Positions 26,009 to 34,321 of a stretch of DNA of 44,532 nucleotides are shown here, piece after piece (the first letter of the stretch is position 1; each line of letters begins with the position of its first letter). Where the stretch lies: contig NZ_JBBOUK010000004.1 in NCBI RefSeq assembly GCF_038006045.1, positions 1 through 44,532 on the forward strand, in the 5' to 3' direction. The position numbers and the translations under genes are program-made. The notes under the pieces were generated by a model. That model did no database searches. It worked only from the letters and a program-made list of their open reading frames with translations, and was not told the DNA's origin. The DNA comes from Exiguobacterium sp. FSL W8-0210 (lineage in GTDB: Bacteria > Bacillota > Bacilli > Exiguobacteriales > Exiguobacteriaceae).

Positions 26009-26260
26009 ATGAACTTAATGATTATCTTGACACTCGTATTGCTAACGGTAGTTTTTGCACAATTGCTAGCGCCTAAATGGGTTGCATCTGAAGTATCACA
26101 GAACTCTTCTGATATCGGTATGTGGATTGTTGGAACAATCTTTGCAGCAATGATGGCGATCGGTATCATCTATGCAGCACTTCAAGGATCATTCACTAAT
26201 TATGGAAACCGTTTAAAAGATACATCTACAAAAATCGATCCAGGAACTTGGGGGAAATAA
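26009..26260 (+). CDS. putative major pilin, copy 2
   Basis: 83 residues, almost identical to the product of 25716-25967. Differences are confined to about residues 13-16 of the leader (LMVAL versus LTVVF), one Ser/Thr and one Thr/Gly near the end. Tandem duplication includes the ribosome-site region. An attenuator-like hairpin follows, so pilin expression may exceed that of downstream genes. Confidence 0.65.
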   Translation: MNLMIILTLVLLTVVFAQLLAPKWVASEVSQNSSDIGMWIVGTIFAAMMAIGIIYAALQGSFTNYGNRLKDTSTKIDPGTWGK

Positions 26261-26277
26261 TCGTAACTGATGATGCA

Positions 26278-26310
26278 GAGAGAAGGTGAATACCTCCTCT
26301 CTTGCTTTTA
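26278..26310 (+). terminator. hairpin after pilin genes, probable partial terminator
   Basis: GAGAGaAGGT / ACCTcCTCTC with a GAAT loop, followed by TTGCTTTT. One internal mismatch and an interrupted T-run suggest a leaky terminator that would lower expression of the genes after the pilins. Confidence 0.5.
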
Positions 26311-26333
26311 TCGGTATGAGAGGGGCGTAAAAA

Positions 26334-26729
26334 TTGCAAAACACCGTTGCAACTGCAATGTTCATCACGTTACTAGTTCTTCTTGTTTTATTGATTCCAG
26401 AAGGTTTGATGATGAGTAACGAAAAAACCAATATACAAAACTTAGCGAATGATGCGGTTGAATTAGCCGAAAGACAAGGTGGTTTTGATTATGAATATGA
26501 AGGTGTTCGACATTCAATTATTGGTCAAATAGAAAGCCGTATGGAAAAAGAAAATCTTGCTGACTATAAGATTACTTACACAAAAGGGCGAGTACAGCAT
26601 AATGAGCCACTGTCATTCGAAATTCAAGGAACATATCGATATGAAATATTCAATTTAATAGGGATAACAAATATGGATTTTTCATTGCACGCTAAGAAAA
26701 ATGGAGTAAGCGAGGTTCTATTTAGATGA
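26334..26729 (+). CDS. TadE-like/DUF4320-like protein
   Basis: 131 residues with a TTG start after GAGGGG. One N-terminal membrane helix (about 7-26) followed by an extracellular domain (NLANDAVELAERQGGF) like DUF4320/TadE-type minor pilins found with Gram-positive Tad genes. It overlaps the prepilin peptidase by 4 nt. Confidence 0.65.
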   Translation: MQNTVATAMFITLLVLLVLLIPEGLMMSNEKTNIQNLANDAVELAERQGGFDYEYEGVRHSIIGQIESRMEKENLADYKITYTKGRVQHNEPLSFEIQGTYRYEIFNLIGITNMDFSLHAKKNGVSEVLFR

Positions 26730-27322
26730 TTAAGTCTCCACTATCTTATTTTTCTTTTAATGAATTATTGGGAGTTTTTTCAGTAGATCAATGGTTGCTA
26801 TTAGGGGCGTTTTTTCTATTCGCGCTATATGTAGTGATGAATTTGTATACAGATATCCAATATAGAAAAACTTCAAACATACAGCATTTGTTTTCGTTAA
26901 TTGTAGGACTAAGCTACTTCAGTTACACACATCAGGGTAGTTTTTTAGTTCTAGTTATTATGTTGATCGGTTTAGTATTTGGGTTGATTTTAGAACGTAT
27001 GAATACCTCGAGTCCTGGAGATACAAAGATGTTTGTTGTTATGAGCGTGTGGATCACTTCATTTGCACAAGAAAATCTCATTTTACATGCTCTAATCTTT
27101 TGTACAATCACTTATTCATTTCAGTTAGCTTTTAGTTGGATTGCATGGGTACGGAAAAAAGGATTAGTTAAAGCAGTGGCTGAACAAAAGGAGCAACTGA
27201 TCTTACTGTTCACTCCAGGAGTATCTTTAGGAAAAGAAGTAATTTTCGAAAACTGGCCGGGGGCTGTTAATATGTGTTTAGGAGCAATATTTACACTATT
27301 AGCAGGGGGATTAATGATGTGA
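26726..27322 (+). CDS. tadV: A24-type prepilin peptidase (TadV/CpaA-like)
   Basis: 198 residues, polytopic (about five or six helices). The two catalytic aspartates fit TDIQYRKTSN (Asp about 43) and SPGDTKM (Asp about 100), the GxGD-type pattern of aspartic prepilin peptidases. It would cleave the pilin and TadE-like leaders. It overlaps the next gene by 4 nt. Confidence 0.82.
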   Translation: MIKSPLSYFSFNELLGVFSVDQWLLLGAFFLFALYVVMNLYTDIQYRKTSNIQHLFSLIVGLSYFSYTHQGSFLVLVIMLIGLVFGLILERMNTSSPGDTKMFVVMSVWITSFAQENLILHALIFCTITYSFQLAFSWIAWVRKKGLVKAVAEQKEQLILLFTPGVSLGKEVIFENWPGAVNMCLGAIFTLLAGGLMM

Positions 27323-28008
27323 AGAAAATGTGGACTTCTGAGCTTCAAAGAAAAGCAGAGTATAGAATGATTAATGCATTTCTTATCTGTTTGACAGGTC
27401 TTGCTTTATACTACGGGCTTTCAAAATCAAATGGCGTCCTACCAATTATAAGCAAAATAAGCAGCATAATTTTTTTGAGTGGATATTCATACCTGATTAT
27501 TTGCATATTTTTATGGATATACTCCAGGAAAAAAGTAGACCCCGAAAAAGATGGTGACAAACTTAGTAAAGAACTAGGAATAAAAAAGCTCTCTTTCTGT
27601 AAATTGAGTGACGGAAGTTATGAAATGCATCATAAAAAGTATTCAAAACATGAAATGGAAGAAATGATTCGTAAGGGCATGTCTTCTGAGGAAATAATAA
27701 AGTTTTGGAAAATAGATCTCGTAAGTGACTTTAAACGACTCGAGTCGTTTATTAAAGCAAAAGAATTAAAGGGAGAGTCTGTGATCATCCACACCTATAC
27801 ACATATTAAGATGTATAAAACTTGGAACAAAATAGCCCGAGATGCAGGACTTGAATTAGAAGTGATGAAAGGCAATAATCAGAAACCAGTAGGGTTTAAA
27901 TGGCTTATATGGAAAAGGGATGTTTATCTTACAAGTGGTAAGGTAGCCCCAAAAGGTTCTATTCCAACAGAATGGAATAAATATGTGGTGACTTCTAAAG
28001 CCATATAA
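27319..28008 (+). CDS. two-span membrane protein of unknown function
   Basis: 230 residues starting at GTG 27319, which overlaps the tadV stop (GTGA); the frame extends upstream but only inside tadV. Two membrane helices (about 15-35 and 45-65) precede a basic cytoplasmic domain with many Lys, Trp and Tyr residues. I recognise no family. As the last tightly coupled gene of the Tad run, it may be a plasmid-specific accessory. Confidence 0.6.
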   Translation: MKKMWTSELQRKAEYRMINAFLICLTGLALYYGLSKSNGVLPIISKISSIIFLSGYSYLIICIFLWIYSRKKVDPEKDGDKLSKELGIKKLSFCKLSDGSYEMHHKKYSKHEMEEMIRKGMSSEEIIKFWKIDLVSDFKRLESFIKAKELKGESVIIHTYTHIKMYKTWNKIARDAGLELEVMKGNNQKPVGFKWLIWKRDVYLTSGKVAPKGSIPTEWNKYVVTSKAI

Positions 28009-28142
28009 AGACGCATTTCCAACTACCAATTATTGGTTCGTATTGCATCTTTATATCACTTTGTGACATTATGAAGTTAGAAAAGTCTTCTTCTTCATAA
28101 CCTGTACACGAAGAAAATCTTTAGAAAGAACAGGGATGCTAT

Positions 28143-28535
28143 ATGCCATTTAAAACATTTGCGGTACGCAATGAAGTAATCCTACCTATCCATTACCTTA
28201 GAGGCTTAAGCAAGTTAAAAGAAAAGGAAATGGGATGGAATGAAATTTTTGATAACGGTCTTGGAGTGGTTAAAGAAATCAAGGAACGAAATCATAAAAT
28301 AATTGCCCCACCAACAACCGGTGTACGAAAAGAACGAATGGGACATGATTTTAAGGATGGCGTTTTTGATGAAATGAAAGTATATGCAAAGCATTTTGGC
28401 TTGAAACAGGCTGAATTGATCGAGTTGTTTGCTTGGATATACTTTTCCACTCAATTTACTGAACAAGAAAAAGAATTCTTTCGACTAAATGATTGGGTAT
28501 TTTATGTAGAAAGTGATTCTGATACTGAACAGTAA
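28143..28535 (+). CDS. hypothetical protein
   Basis: A 130-residue soluble protein without a signal peptide or known motif, with a possible helical DNA- or protein-binding segment (EMKVYAKHFGLKQAELIELFAWIYF). AGGGATG is a modest ribosome site. The 134-nt gap before it holds an ATGAAG/CTTCAT hairpin (about 28071-28100). Confidence 0.5.
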   Translation: MPFKTFAVRNEVILPIHYLRGLSKLKEKEMGWNEIFDNGLGVVKEIKERNHKIIAPPTTGVRKERMGHDFKDGVFDEMKVYAKHFGLKQAELIELFAWIYFSTQFTEQEKEFFRLNDWVFYVESDSDTEQ

Positions 28536-28585
28536 ATCTTTACTTCTAAACCTGCAGCTTAATAATTAGCTGAGGAGACGACTTT

Positions 28586-30214
28586 ATGATGCTAAAAATT
28601 AAACTAGCTTCTTTTGCAGTTAAGCATTGGAAGGAGCTAGCGGGCGCAGTAGGTGTAATCTTAGCGATTATTCTTACTGTGCCTTTTCTTGTCTTTACGG
28701 GCTTTATGCCAGGAGGAGAAGAAGACAAGGTAAAAGAATACGCGAATGTAGCTAGTGAATTCGGTATAGATTGGCAAGAACTCATTGCATTTGACATGGT
28801 GCGTTTTGATAATGATCTAGATAAGGGAGATCCAGAAGAAGCAGCATTGTATTTTATTGAGTTGAGCGTAGAAAAATTAAAGATAGAGAATGTCAAATGT
28901 GAAAAGAAAAATAAGAAAGGCGAGTGCATTAAAGGCGGAGGAACTGTAGAAAAGGTTATATCTAAAAAGAACTACAAAGGTAAGAATCAAATTTTATCTT
29001 TTATAAAAAGTAGTGGTGGGAGCACGAAGAACATAGCAGAATCGCTAAGAGAAATTGGTGCTAAATCAACATATAGAGTATCGATGTCTTCACATGGAAT
29101 TGACGAAGCTATGAATCTTGCGAAGTTTACTAAAGTGATGAAAAGAGACGTCAAGCGTATTCTTGATAGTGGGATGCTCATGGAGATGTATCCTGATCTT
29201 CAATCAGTATCAGGAGGGATTGGTCTTTGTATTGGTGACGTGGCTCCTGGAGGAAGTGCTAAAGGTGTCACAGACAACGTGAAAGGCTACAAGTCCCTTA
29301 TTGAAAAATATGCAAAGAAATATGGCGTAGAACAATATACAGGATGGCTTATGGCTATGATGCAACAAGAAAGTTCAGGAATGGGAACGGATCCAATGCA
29401 AGCTTCAGAAGGTCCATATAATACGCGATATCCTAAAGGACCTAATGGTATTCAAAATGCTGAATACTCAATCCAGGCAGGTGTACAAGAGTGGAAAGCA
29501 TCGATACAAAAGGCTGGAGGCGACATGATGATCGCTGTTCAAACCTATAATTTCGGTGGCGCTTTCTTACCCTGGATTAAGTCACACGGAAACAAATATA
29601 CACTAGAAAAAGCACAAGAGTTTTCTAAGTACTGGTGTTCGTCACACCCCTCTCAATTAGGATGCGGTGATGGGGTACACGGAACACCTCAACATGCCAT
29701 GATGGTGTTGAAGTATTATAACAACCCTGGTAAAGCATCATGCGATTCGATGGGTGGAGATTTCATTGTAGGTAAGGGTGATTTCATTTCACCTATGCCA
29801 AAAGATACTTACACTAAAGGTACCTGGCATCAATTTAGATCGCCAGCATGGCACGCAGGTGTTGATTTGAACGTTCATTCTTGGGCAGATGAAGGGAAGA
29901 TTGGGATCTATTCGATTGCTGCAGGCAAAGTAACTAGAGCAGAATACTCATCTTCTTACGGAAATGTTGTATATATCAAGCACAAGGTGAAAGGTAAAAG
30001 TTTTGAGTCGGTGTATGCTCATCTAGCTTACACGCCGTTAGTTAAAACAGGGATGAGTGTCAAGCAAGGACAAAAGATTGGAATGGTAGGGAATACGCCT
30101 GGAGTACCATGGTCCACTTTCCCACACTTACACTTTGAGGTACATTCTCCAGCCTGGACTGTCGATAAAAAGAATGCAATTAATCCAGAACTAGTAGTAA
30201 AGGGGCTGTTTTGA
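28586..30214 (+). CDS. lytic transglycosylase/M23 peptidase (VirB1-like)
   Basis: 542 residues. A membrane helix (about 20-42) anchors the protein. A lysozyme-like domain (about 225-370) has its catalytic Glu in MMQQESSG, with the EYSIQAGVQEW...YNFGG pattern of CwlT/phage-type transglycosylases. A C-terminal M23 zinc peptidase has HAGVDLN (about 423-429) and HLHFE (about 514-518). Two-domain wall hydrolases are standard in Gram-positive conjugation, where they open a hole in peptidoglycan. AGGAGA is the ribosome site. Confidence 0.9.
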   Translation: MMLKIKLASFAVKHWKELAGAVGVILAIILTVPFLVFTGFMPGGEEDKVKEYANVASEFGIDWQELIAFDMVRFDNDLDKGDPEEAALYFIELSVEKLKIENVKCEKKNKKGECIKGGGTVEKVISKKNYKGKNQILSFIKSSGGSTKNIAESLREIGAKSTYRVSMSSHGIDEAMNLAKFTKVMKRDVKRILDSGMLMEMYPDLQSVSGGIGLCIGDVAPGGSAKGVTDNVKGYKSLIEKYAKKYGVEQYTGWLMAMMQQESSGMGTDPMQASEGPYNTRYPKGPNGIQNAEYSIQAGVQEWKASIQKAGGDMMIAVQTYNFGGAFLPWIKSHGNKYTLEKAQEFSKYWCSSHPSQLGCGDGVHGTPQHAMMVLKYYNNPGKASCDSMGGDFIVGKGDFISPMPKDTYTKGTWHQFRSPAWHAGVDLNVHSWADEGKIGIYSIAAGKVTRAEYSSSYGNVVYIKHKVKGKSFESVYAHLAYTPLVKTGMSVKQGQKIGMVGNTPGVPWSTFPHLHFEVHSPAWTVDKKNAINPELVVKGLF

Positions 30215-30723
30215 TGGGGTACAAACGATTTATTTTAATTTTAATCGGTACGTTTATAGTTACGACCACCTTGATCATTACAGCTGCAGTAAAAATTGGT
30301 GAAATAAGACATGAAAAACAGGAGGTTGAGACTGCTAATAATAACTCTCAAGAGCCTCTCTCTACATTTTTACATGAACTTCCTAAAGTGAACGTAAAGA
30401 GTAGGGCTGAAGAGTTCGGTAAATCGGTTGTAGATGGATATTCTTTATTTAGCTACTTCTCACCTGAAGCCTTTGGGGTAAAGGGATCACCTGAGGTAAT
30501 TGAAGGCCCAAATGGAGAGAGCCCAGAAGAGATGGATCAATTAATTATGGATAAGGTGAAACCATATGGATTTGTAAAGGAGTATAAGATAAAACAAATA
30601 AAAGAGATTGAGAGTAATACTGAAGCTTTATTTGAATTCACTACGGCTAAAGAAAAAGTGTATGAGGTAAAGCTTTTATACAATGATAAAGGGCTAATAA
30701 TCACTAAAATAGTTACGGATTAA
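30214..30723 (+). CDS. single-span protein at end of transfer block
   Basis: About 169 residues. One N-terminal membrane helix (about 6-28) and an extracellular domain with alternating strands and helices (YGFVKEYKIKQIKEIESNTEALFEFTT) that could adopt an NTF2-like fold as in VirB8/TcpC proteins. ATG 30214 overlaps the previous stop by 1 nt and follows AAAGGGG. The VirB8-like role is inference from topology and position. Confidence 0.5.
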   Translation: MGYKRFILILIGTFIVTTTLIITAAVKIGEIRHEKQEVETANNNSQEPLSTFLHELPKVNVKSRAEEFGKSVVDGYSLFSYFSPEAFGVKGSPEVIEGPNGESPEEMDQLIMDKVKPYGFVKEYKIKQIKEIESNTEALFEFTTAKEKVYEVKLLYNDKGLIITKIVTD

Positions 30724-30738
30724 GCAATAAATAATCGT

Positions 30739-30776
30739 GTTTTATAGTTATTTATGATATAATTAAACTATAAAAC
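30739..30776 (+). promoter_or_regulatory. promoter with palindromic operator of the Fic module
   Basis: Extended -10 TGATATAAT (TATAAT 30758-30763) lies between perfect arms GTTTTATAGTT (30739-30749) and AACTATAAAAC (30766-30776). A dyad centred on the -10 box is a textbook repressor site. The same half-site is repeated around the ParM operon. Confidence 0.75.
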
Positions 30777-30791
30777 AAGGAGGAGATATAC

Positions 30792-30989
30792 ATGAAAAAA
30801 CTCCAAAATGCCGATAAAATGCTTGAGCTATTACCAGGTTTTTTAGCTTCTTCTGCAGCTGAAGGATTGCCTATAGAAGAAGATCTAGTAAAGAAGATTA
30901 AAGAAATGTTGTTATTAGGATTAGATCCTACTGAAGAAATTGATGCTTACTATGATGAAAAATTAAAAGAACTATCTTCTAATACGTAA
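30792..30989 (+). CDS. VbhA-type Fic antitoxin
   Basis: A 65-residue helical protein upstream of the Fic gene. SSAAEG at residues 20-25 fits the inhibitory helix motif (S/T)xxxE(G/N) of class I Fic regulators, whose Glu blocks ATP binding by the toxin. AAGGAGGAG gives strong translation. The separate small antitoxin gene followed by the toxin matches VbhA/VbhT-type organisation. Confidence 0.82.
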   Translation: MKKLQNADKMLELLPGFLASSAAEGLPIEEDLVKKIKEMLLLGLDPTEEIDAYYDEKLKELSSNT

Positions 30990-31003
30990 GGGGAGGGAAT
31001 GAA

Positions 31004-31675
31004 TTGAGTACAGATCCTTATTCTCGAGATGGTGTATTGAAGAATAAGTTCGGTGAAACGGATCCAAAAAAACTAGAGATTCTAGAAAAGAGGTCTACAA
31101 TTCGTGGATGGATCAAGTTACAAAACGAATTGATAGCCACACCGAATTTAAAGCTGGATGCTGCTTTAATAAAAAAGATTCATAAAAACTTGTTTGAGGG
31201 TGTATATGATTGGGCCGGCGAATATAGAACGGTGAATATCGTTAAAGGAAAAACAATGTTTGCCAATGCTCTATATGTACCAGCTGCACTAGAAGATTTA
31301 GTTACAAAATTAAATAGAGATATCACGTCGAAGTCTATTACGGCCAATAACATAAGTGAAAAGCTAGCTTATTATTATGGTGAATTGAACATGATCCACC
31401 CGTTTAGGGAGGGGAACGGACGTACACAAAGAATATTTATTGAAAAGGTAGCAGATAAACTGGGATACTCTCTCCAGTTAGAAAAAGTAGACTCAAAAAA
31501 ATTACTCGAGGTAACAATTGAGTCAGTTAATGGAACTGGAAGACCTTTAAAGAAAGTATTCGAAGAGGTAATTGAAACCAAGTACTTTAAAGGTAAGTCT
31601 GAGCAACCACATATAAATAGTAAAAGTATCACTTCAACAAATGTAACTAGAAACAACTACGATCTAGAAAGATGA
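31004..31675 (+). CDS. Fic-domain toxin (AMP transferase)
   Basis: 223 residues with the complete catalytic motif HPFREGNGRTQR at about 132-143, typical of enzymes that add AMP to targets such as DNA gyrase and topoisomerase IV. It starts at TTG 31004 after GGGGAGGG, 14 nt downstream of the antitoxin gene. The long C-terminal tail (about 190-223) is polar. With the antitoxin it probably serves plasmid maintenance. Confidence 0.88.
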   Translation: MSTDPYSRDGVLKNKFGETDPKKLEILEKRSTIRGWIKLQNELIATPNLKLDAALIKKIHKNLFEGVYDWAGEYRTVNIVKGKTMFANALYVPAALEDLVTKLNRDITSKSITANNISEKLAYYYGELNMIHPFREGNGRTQRIFIEKVADKLGYSLQLEKVDSKKLLEVTIESVNGTGRPLKKVFEEVIETKYFKGKSEQPHINSKSITSTNVTRNNYDLER

Positions 31676-31701
31676 ACTAAAAAATAGAGTTAAAGACAAA
31701 A

Positions 31702-31748
31702 GGCTAAATCAAAACTTCTTTTGAAGTAAATGACTTAGCCCTTTTTTT
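31702..31748 (+). terminator. intrinsic terminator
   Basis: GGCTAAaTCA / TGAcTTAGCC outer stem with an inner ACTTC/GAAGT stem, followed by seven Ts. It closes the Fic operon. Confidence 0.75.
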
Positions 31749-31830
31749 GTTGAAAAAATCAAAGAAGCGTTTTAACCAATGAAAAAAGGTTATTATAAGA
31801 ACATATATTCTTATTTAGAGGAGGCGCGAC

Positions 31831-32175
31831 ATGTATAAAGATCGAGGTAACTTAAAGTGGATACCATTTCTTATGCCAGAGCATAAAGCATTATTATATG
31901 AGTACTATAAAGAAAAGCAAAAGATTCCGATGCCAGAGATGGATGAGCAAATGATGTTTGTTTATGAGGAAGCAATCAACGAAGCGTTAATTAACGGCAA
32001 TCAAATAAAGATAACGTATTATGATAGTACTTCTGGTGATATGAAGTCTTGTAAAGGATATATACAACGGATAGATGACGTTGAACGTTGTGTAAGGCTA
32101 ATTGGAAGTAACACTAGTACAGGGAAAATAGATTTTGAAAAGATTGTTGGAATAGAGTTATTAAGTGATATATAA
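31831..32175 (+). CDS. YolD-like protein
   Basis: 114 residues with the YolD family opening ([15 protein letters not shown]) and a compact beta domain ([24 protein letters not shown]). YolD-like proteins are often paired with UvrX/DinB-type lesion-bypass polymerases; no polymerase gene is next to it here. GAGGAGG precedes the start, and a perfect terminator follows. Confidence 0.82.
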   Translation: MYKDRGNLKWIPFLMPEHKALLYEYYKEKQKIPMPEMDEQMMFVYEEAINEALINGNQIKITYYDSTSGDMKSCKGYIQRIDDVERCVRLIGSNTSTGKIDFEKIVGIELLSDI

Positions 32176-32177
32176 AA

Positions 32178-32215
32178 AGTCAAAAGATCTCCTATCAATA
32201 GGAGATCTTTTGACT
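32178..32215. terminator. bidirectional terminator
   Basis: A perfect 17-bp stem AGTCAAAAGATCTCCTA / TAGGAGATCTTTTGACT with a TCAA loop, between the convergent YolD-like gene and the minus-strand gene. Confidence 0.82.
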
Positions 32216-32229
32216 AACTAAATGTATCT

Positions 32230-32664
32230 TTAGAACTTTGATTGTTGAATAGTAATCAAATCAACCTTCGTTGGGATTACACCAACAATTTGATCAATAA
32301 ATAGTACAAAATGAGATAAATTCAAAACTTTATTTTGTGAAGTCAATACTTGAACATCTTCTAAAGTAATACACGGAATCTCATTTGCAACATCTTTCTT
32401 TTCTTCGGCAGTTTCAAAGTTATATAATCCTGCAGCTATATCTATAAAACTAACAGGGACTTCTTCGCTTCGACGATGATCCAATGCCTCTTCGATCTTA
32501 TCGAGACTTTCAAATACTAAAGGGTTAACACTTAATTTTTTTCCTACAACCATTGCATTTGAAGTGATGTAAGTTAAGTAATCAGAATCTTGATCTCCAT
32601 TAAACTCTGTGACAGCAACTTTCGCATTAATTAATTGATTAATGTAAATAGATTTAGTAGACAT
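32230..32664 (-). CDS. hypothetical protein
   Basis: 144 residues, acidic, with no recognised family. The start at 32664 is chosen because GGAGG (plus 32671-32675) lies 6 nt before it; the frame extends upstream to 32787 without a ribosome site. A -10 box TATAAT lies on the minus strand at plus 32699-32704. Two SPX-like short hydrophobic stretches but no membrane helix are visible. It is transcribed away from the recombinase operon. Confidence 0.6.
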   Translation of the reverse strand: MSTKSIYINQLINAKVAVTEFNGDQDSDYLTYITSNAMVVGKKLSVNPLVFESLDKIEEALDHRRSEEVPVSFIDIAAGLYNFETAEEKKDVANEIPCITLEDVQVLTSQNKVLNLSHFVLFIDQIVGVIPTKVDLITIQQSKF

Positions 32665-32698
32665 ATAATACCTCCAAAGTTTTTTTATTCTGAATGCA

Positions 32699-32704
32699 AT
32701 TATA
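32699..32704 (-). promoter_or_regulatory. -10 box of the minus-strand gene
   Basis: TATAAT on the minus strand, about 35 nt upstream of the start codon; no convincing -35 box. Confidence 0.5.
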
Positions 32705-32764
32705 CTATAATTTAAGTTCAAAATAGTCAGACATGTCTTTTGTCGATTTTTTATACCAAACGGT

Positions 32765-32942
32765 CGTTTAATATAAAAAACCAACATGCTAATAAATTTA
32801 GTATAATAAGCAGGAAAGTGTTATATTTTCTCGTATATTAATCAATATCTATTTATCGATAAGATTTAACGTTTTATATAAAAAAACCCTCGCTACGAGA
32901 TTATTGTTTGCTCGAGCAAACAAAAAAACAGGAGGTGTCTTG
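32765..32942 (+). promoter_or_regulatory. intergenic region before the recombinase, candidate res site
   Basis: A divergent intergenic region holding a perfect palindrome (TTGTTTGCTCGAGCAAACAA, about 32903-32922) close to the start of the recombinase gene, an ATCGAT centre at about 32856, and repeated TTTTATATAAAA-like tracts. Resolvases usually act on dyads directly upstream of their gene, so a res site is plausible. AGGAGGTGT is the ribosome site. Confidence 0.45.
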
Positions 32943-33506
32943 ATGGCGAACATCGGATATGTCAGAGTATCGACCATTGAACAAAATTTAGAACTGCAGC
33001 TTGATGCAGTTAAAGCAGCTGGTTGTGAAAAGATTTTTGAAGAAAAGAAGAGTTCAGTAAAAGATCGCCCAGAGTTTGAAGCTTGTTTAAATTATTTACG
33101 TCCTGGAGATACTTTAGTCGTTTGGAAATTAGATCGCTTAGGTCGTCAAACTAAAAAGTTACTCGAGTTATCAGAGTGGTTAGAAGAAAACGGTATTGGA
33201 CTAAAGATAATTACTTTAGGTGTTGATACCAACACACCAGCCGGTAAGCTGTATTTCACGATTATGGCAGGTCTTGCAGAAATGGAGAGGGAATTAACCA
33301 TTGAGCGAACTAAAGCAGGATTAGCTGCAGCAAGAAGTAGAGGAAGAGTTGGTGGTAGAAAGCCAATTGAGCAATCAGTCATTGATAAGGCTAACATGAT
33401 GTTTGAAGCTGGAATGACTGTAAAAGATATTTGTGATGTCTTGCCACTGAAACCACCTACGTTCTATAAGTACCGTCAAAAAAAGCTGAGGAAGTATGAG
33501 GTGTAA
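32943..33506 (+). CDS. serine recombinase (resolvase/invertase family)
   Basis: 187 residues. The catalytic Ser10 lies in GYVRVSTIEQN; WKLDRLGR and EMERELTIERTKAGLAAARSRGR form the dimer/E-helix region; a C-terminal helix-turn-helix (about 155-180) binds DNA. ATG 32943 follows AGGAGGTGT; the frame upstream is not needed. It probably resolves plasmid multimers. It overlaps or abuts the parA gene (TAATG). Confidence 0.9.
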   Translation: MANIGYVRVSTIEQNLELQLDAVKAAGCEKIFEEKKSSVKDRPEFEACLNYLRPGDTLVVWKLDRLGRQTKKLLELSEWLEENGIGLKIITLGVDTNTPAGKLYFTIMAGLAEMERELTIERTKAGLAAARSRGRVGGRKPIEQSVIDKANMMFEAGMTVKDICDVLPLKPPTFYKYRQKKLRKYEV

Positions 33507-33508
33507 TG

Positions 33509-34309
33509 ATGCCTGGAGAAGTAATTGCAGTCATAAGTAATAAGGGTGGGGTGTTGAAAACATCCATGACGACAAACCTTGCTGGTCAACTCTCTTTAAT
33601 AGATAAAAAGGTCTTAATTGTGGATATGGACATACAATCAGATGTGGCTGTAACGTTTGGTCAAAACCCAGATCTGTTAGAAGAAGATGTGGAGTTTTCT
33701 TTATATGATGCACTCATTAAAGGGGTAGACCCTAAAAAAGCGTTAGTCAGTGTTGATAAAAATATCGATCTTCTGGTTACAAATGATGGTATGCTCTCAT
33801 TTGAATTCGATGTATTGTTAGATGCAAGGCAATTTCCTACACAAAAGCGATTTTCATTGCTCAAAGAAGTTATTGAAAAAATTAAGATGGACTACGATTA
33901 TGTATTAATCGATACACCAACAAGTTTCGGTTTAATACAAGGAAACATTTTAGTGGCGTGCCAGGATATGATTATTCCGTTCCAACCCGAAAAATATGCT
34001 ATGCGATCATTGCAAAAAACCTTGAAGATAGTAAATGATTTTAAGAGTCAAATGAATCCTGAGTTACGTGTCCGAGCAATTGTCCCTACGCTAGTAAATC
34101 AAAGAACACTTTTACATAGAGGGATTATGGAACTTTTACAAGATTACGCAATGAACTCGAAAATAAAGGTCACTAAAACATTTATACCGACAACAATCGA
34201 GTTTGCATCTAGTGTTGGTTTTGATCAGAGACCTTTGTCTTTAGCAGCTCCTACTTCCAAAGGAGCAAAAATATACAATGAATTATTAAAAGAATTGAAG
34301 CTTGGATAA
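33509..34309 (+). CDS. parA: ParA-type partition ATPase
   Basis: 266 residues. Deviant Walker A KGGVLKTS (12-19), Walker A-prime VDMDIQSD, Walker B DYVLIDTP. These proteins position plasmids on the nucleoid with a DNA-binding partner, here most likely the next gene. ATG 33509 is better spaced from GAGGTG than ATG 33506. The plasmid thus has both a type I and a type II partition ATPase. Confidence 0.9.
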   Translation: MPGEVIAVISNKGGVLKTSMTTNLAGQLSLIDKKVLIVDMDIQSDVAVTFGQNPDLLEEDVEFSLYDALIKGVDPKKALVSVDKNIDLLVTNDGMLSFEFDVLLDARQFPTQKRFSLLKEVIEKIKMDYDYVLIDTPTSFGLIQGNILVACQDMIIPFQPEKYAMRSLQKTLKIVNDFKSQMNPELRVRAIVPTLVNQRTLLHRGIMELLQDYAMNSKIKVTKTFIPTTIEFASSVGFDQRPLSLAAPTSKGAKIYNELLKELKLG

Positions 34310-34321
34310 GGAGACTATGAA

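Noticed and set aside
33542-33566. Leucine in the ParA Walker A motif (KGGVLKTS) as a disabling change
   Set aside because: The two lysines are intact, and other active ParA-type proteins tolerate non-glycine residues at this position.
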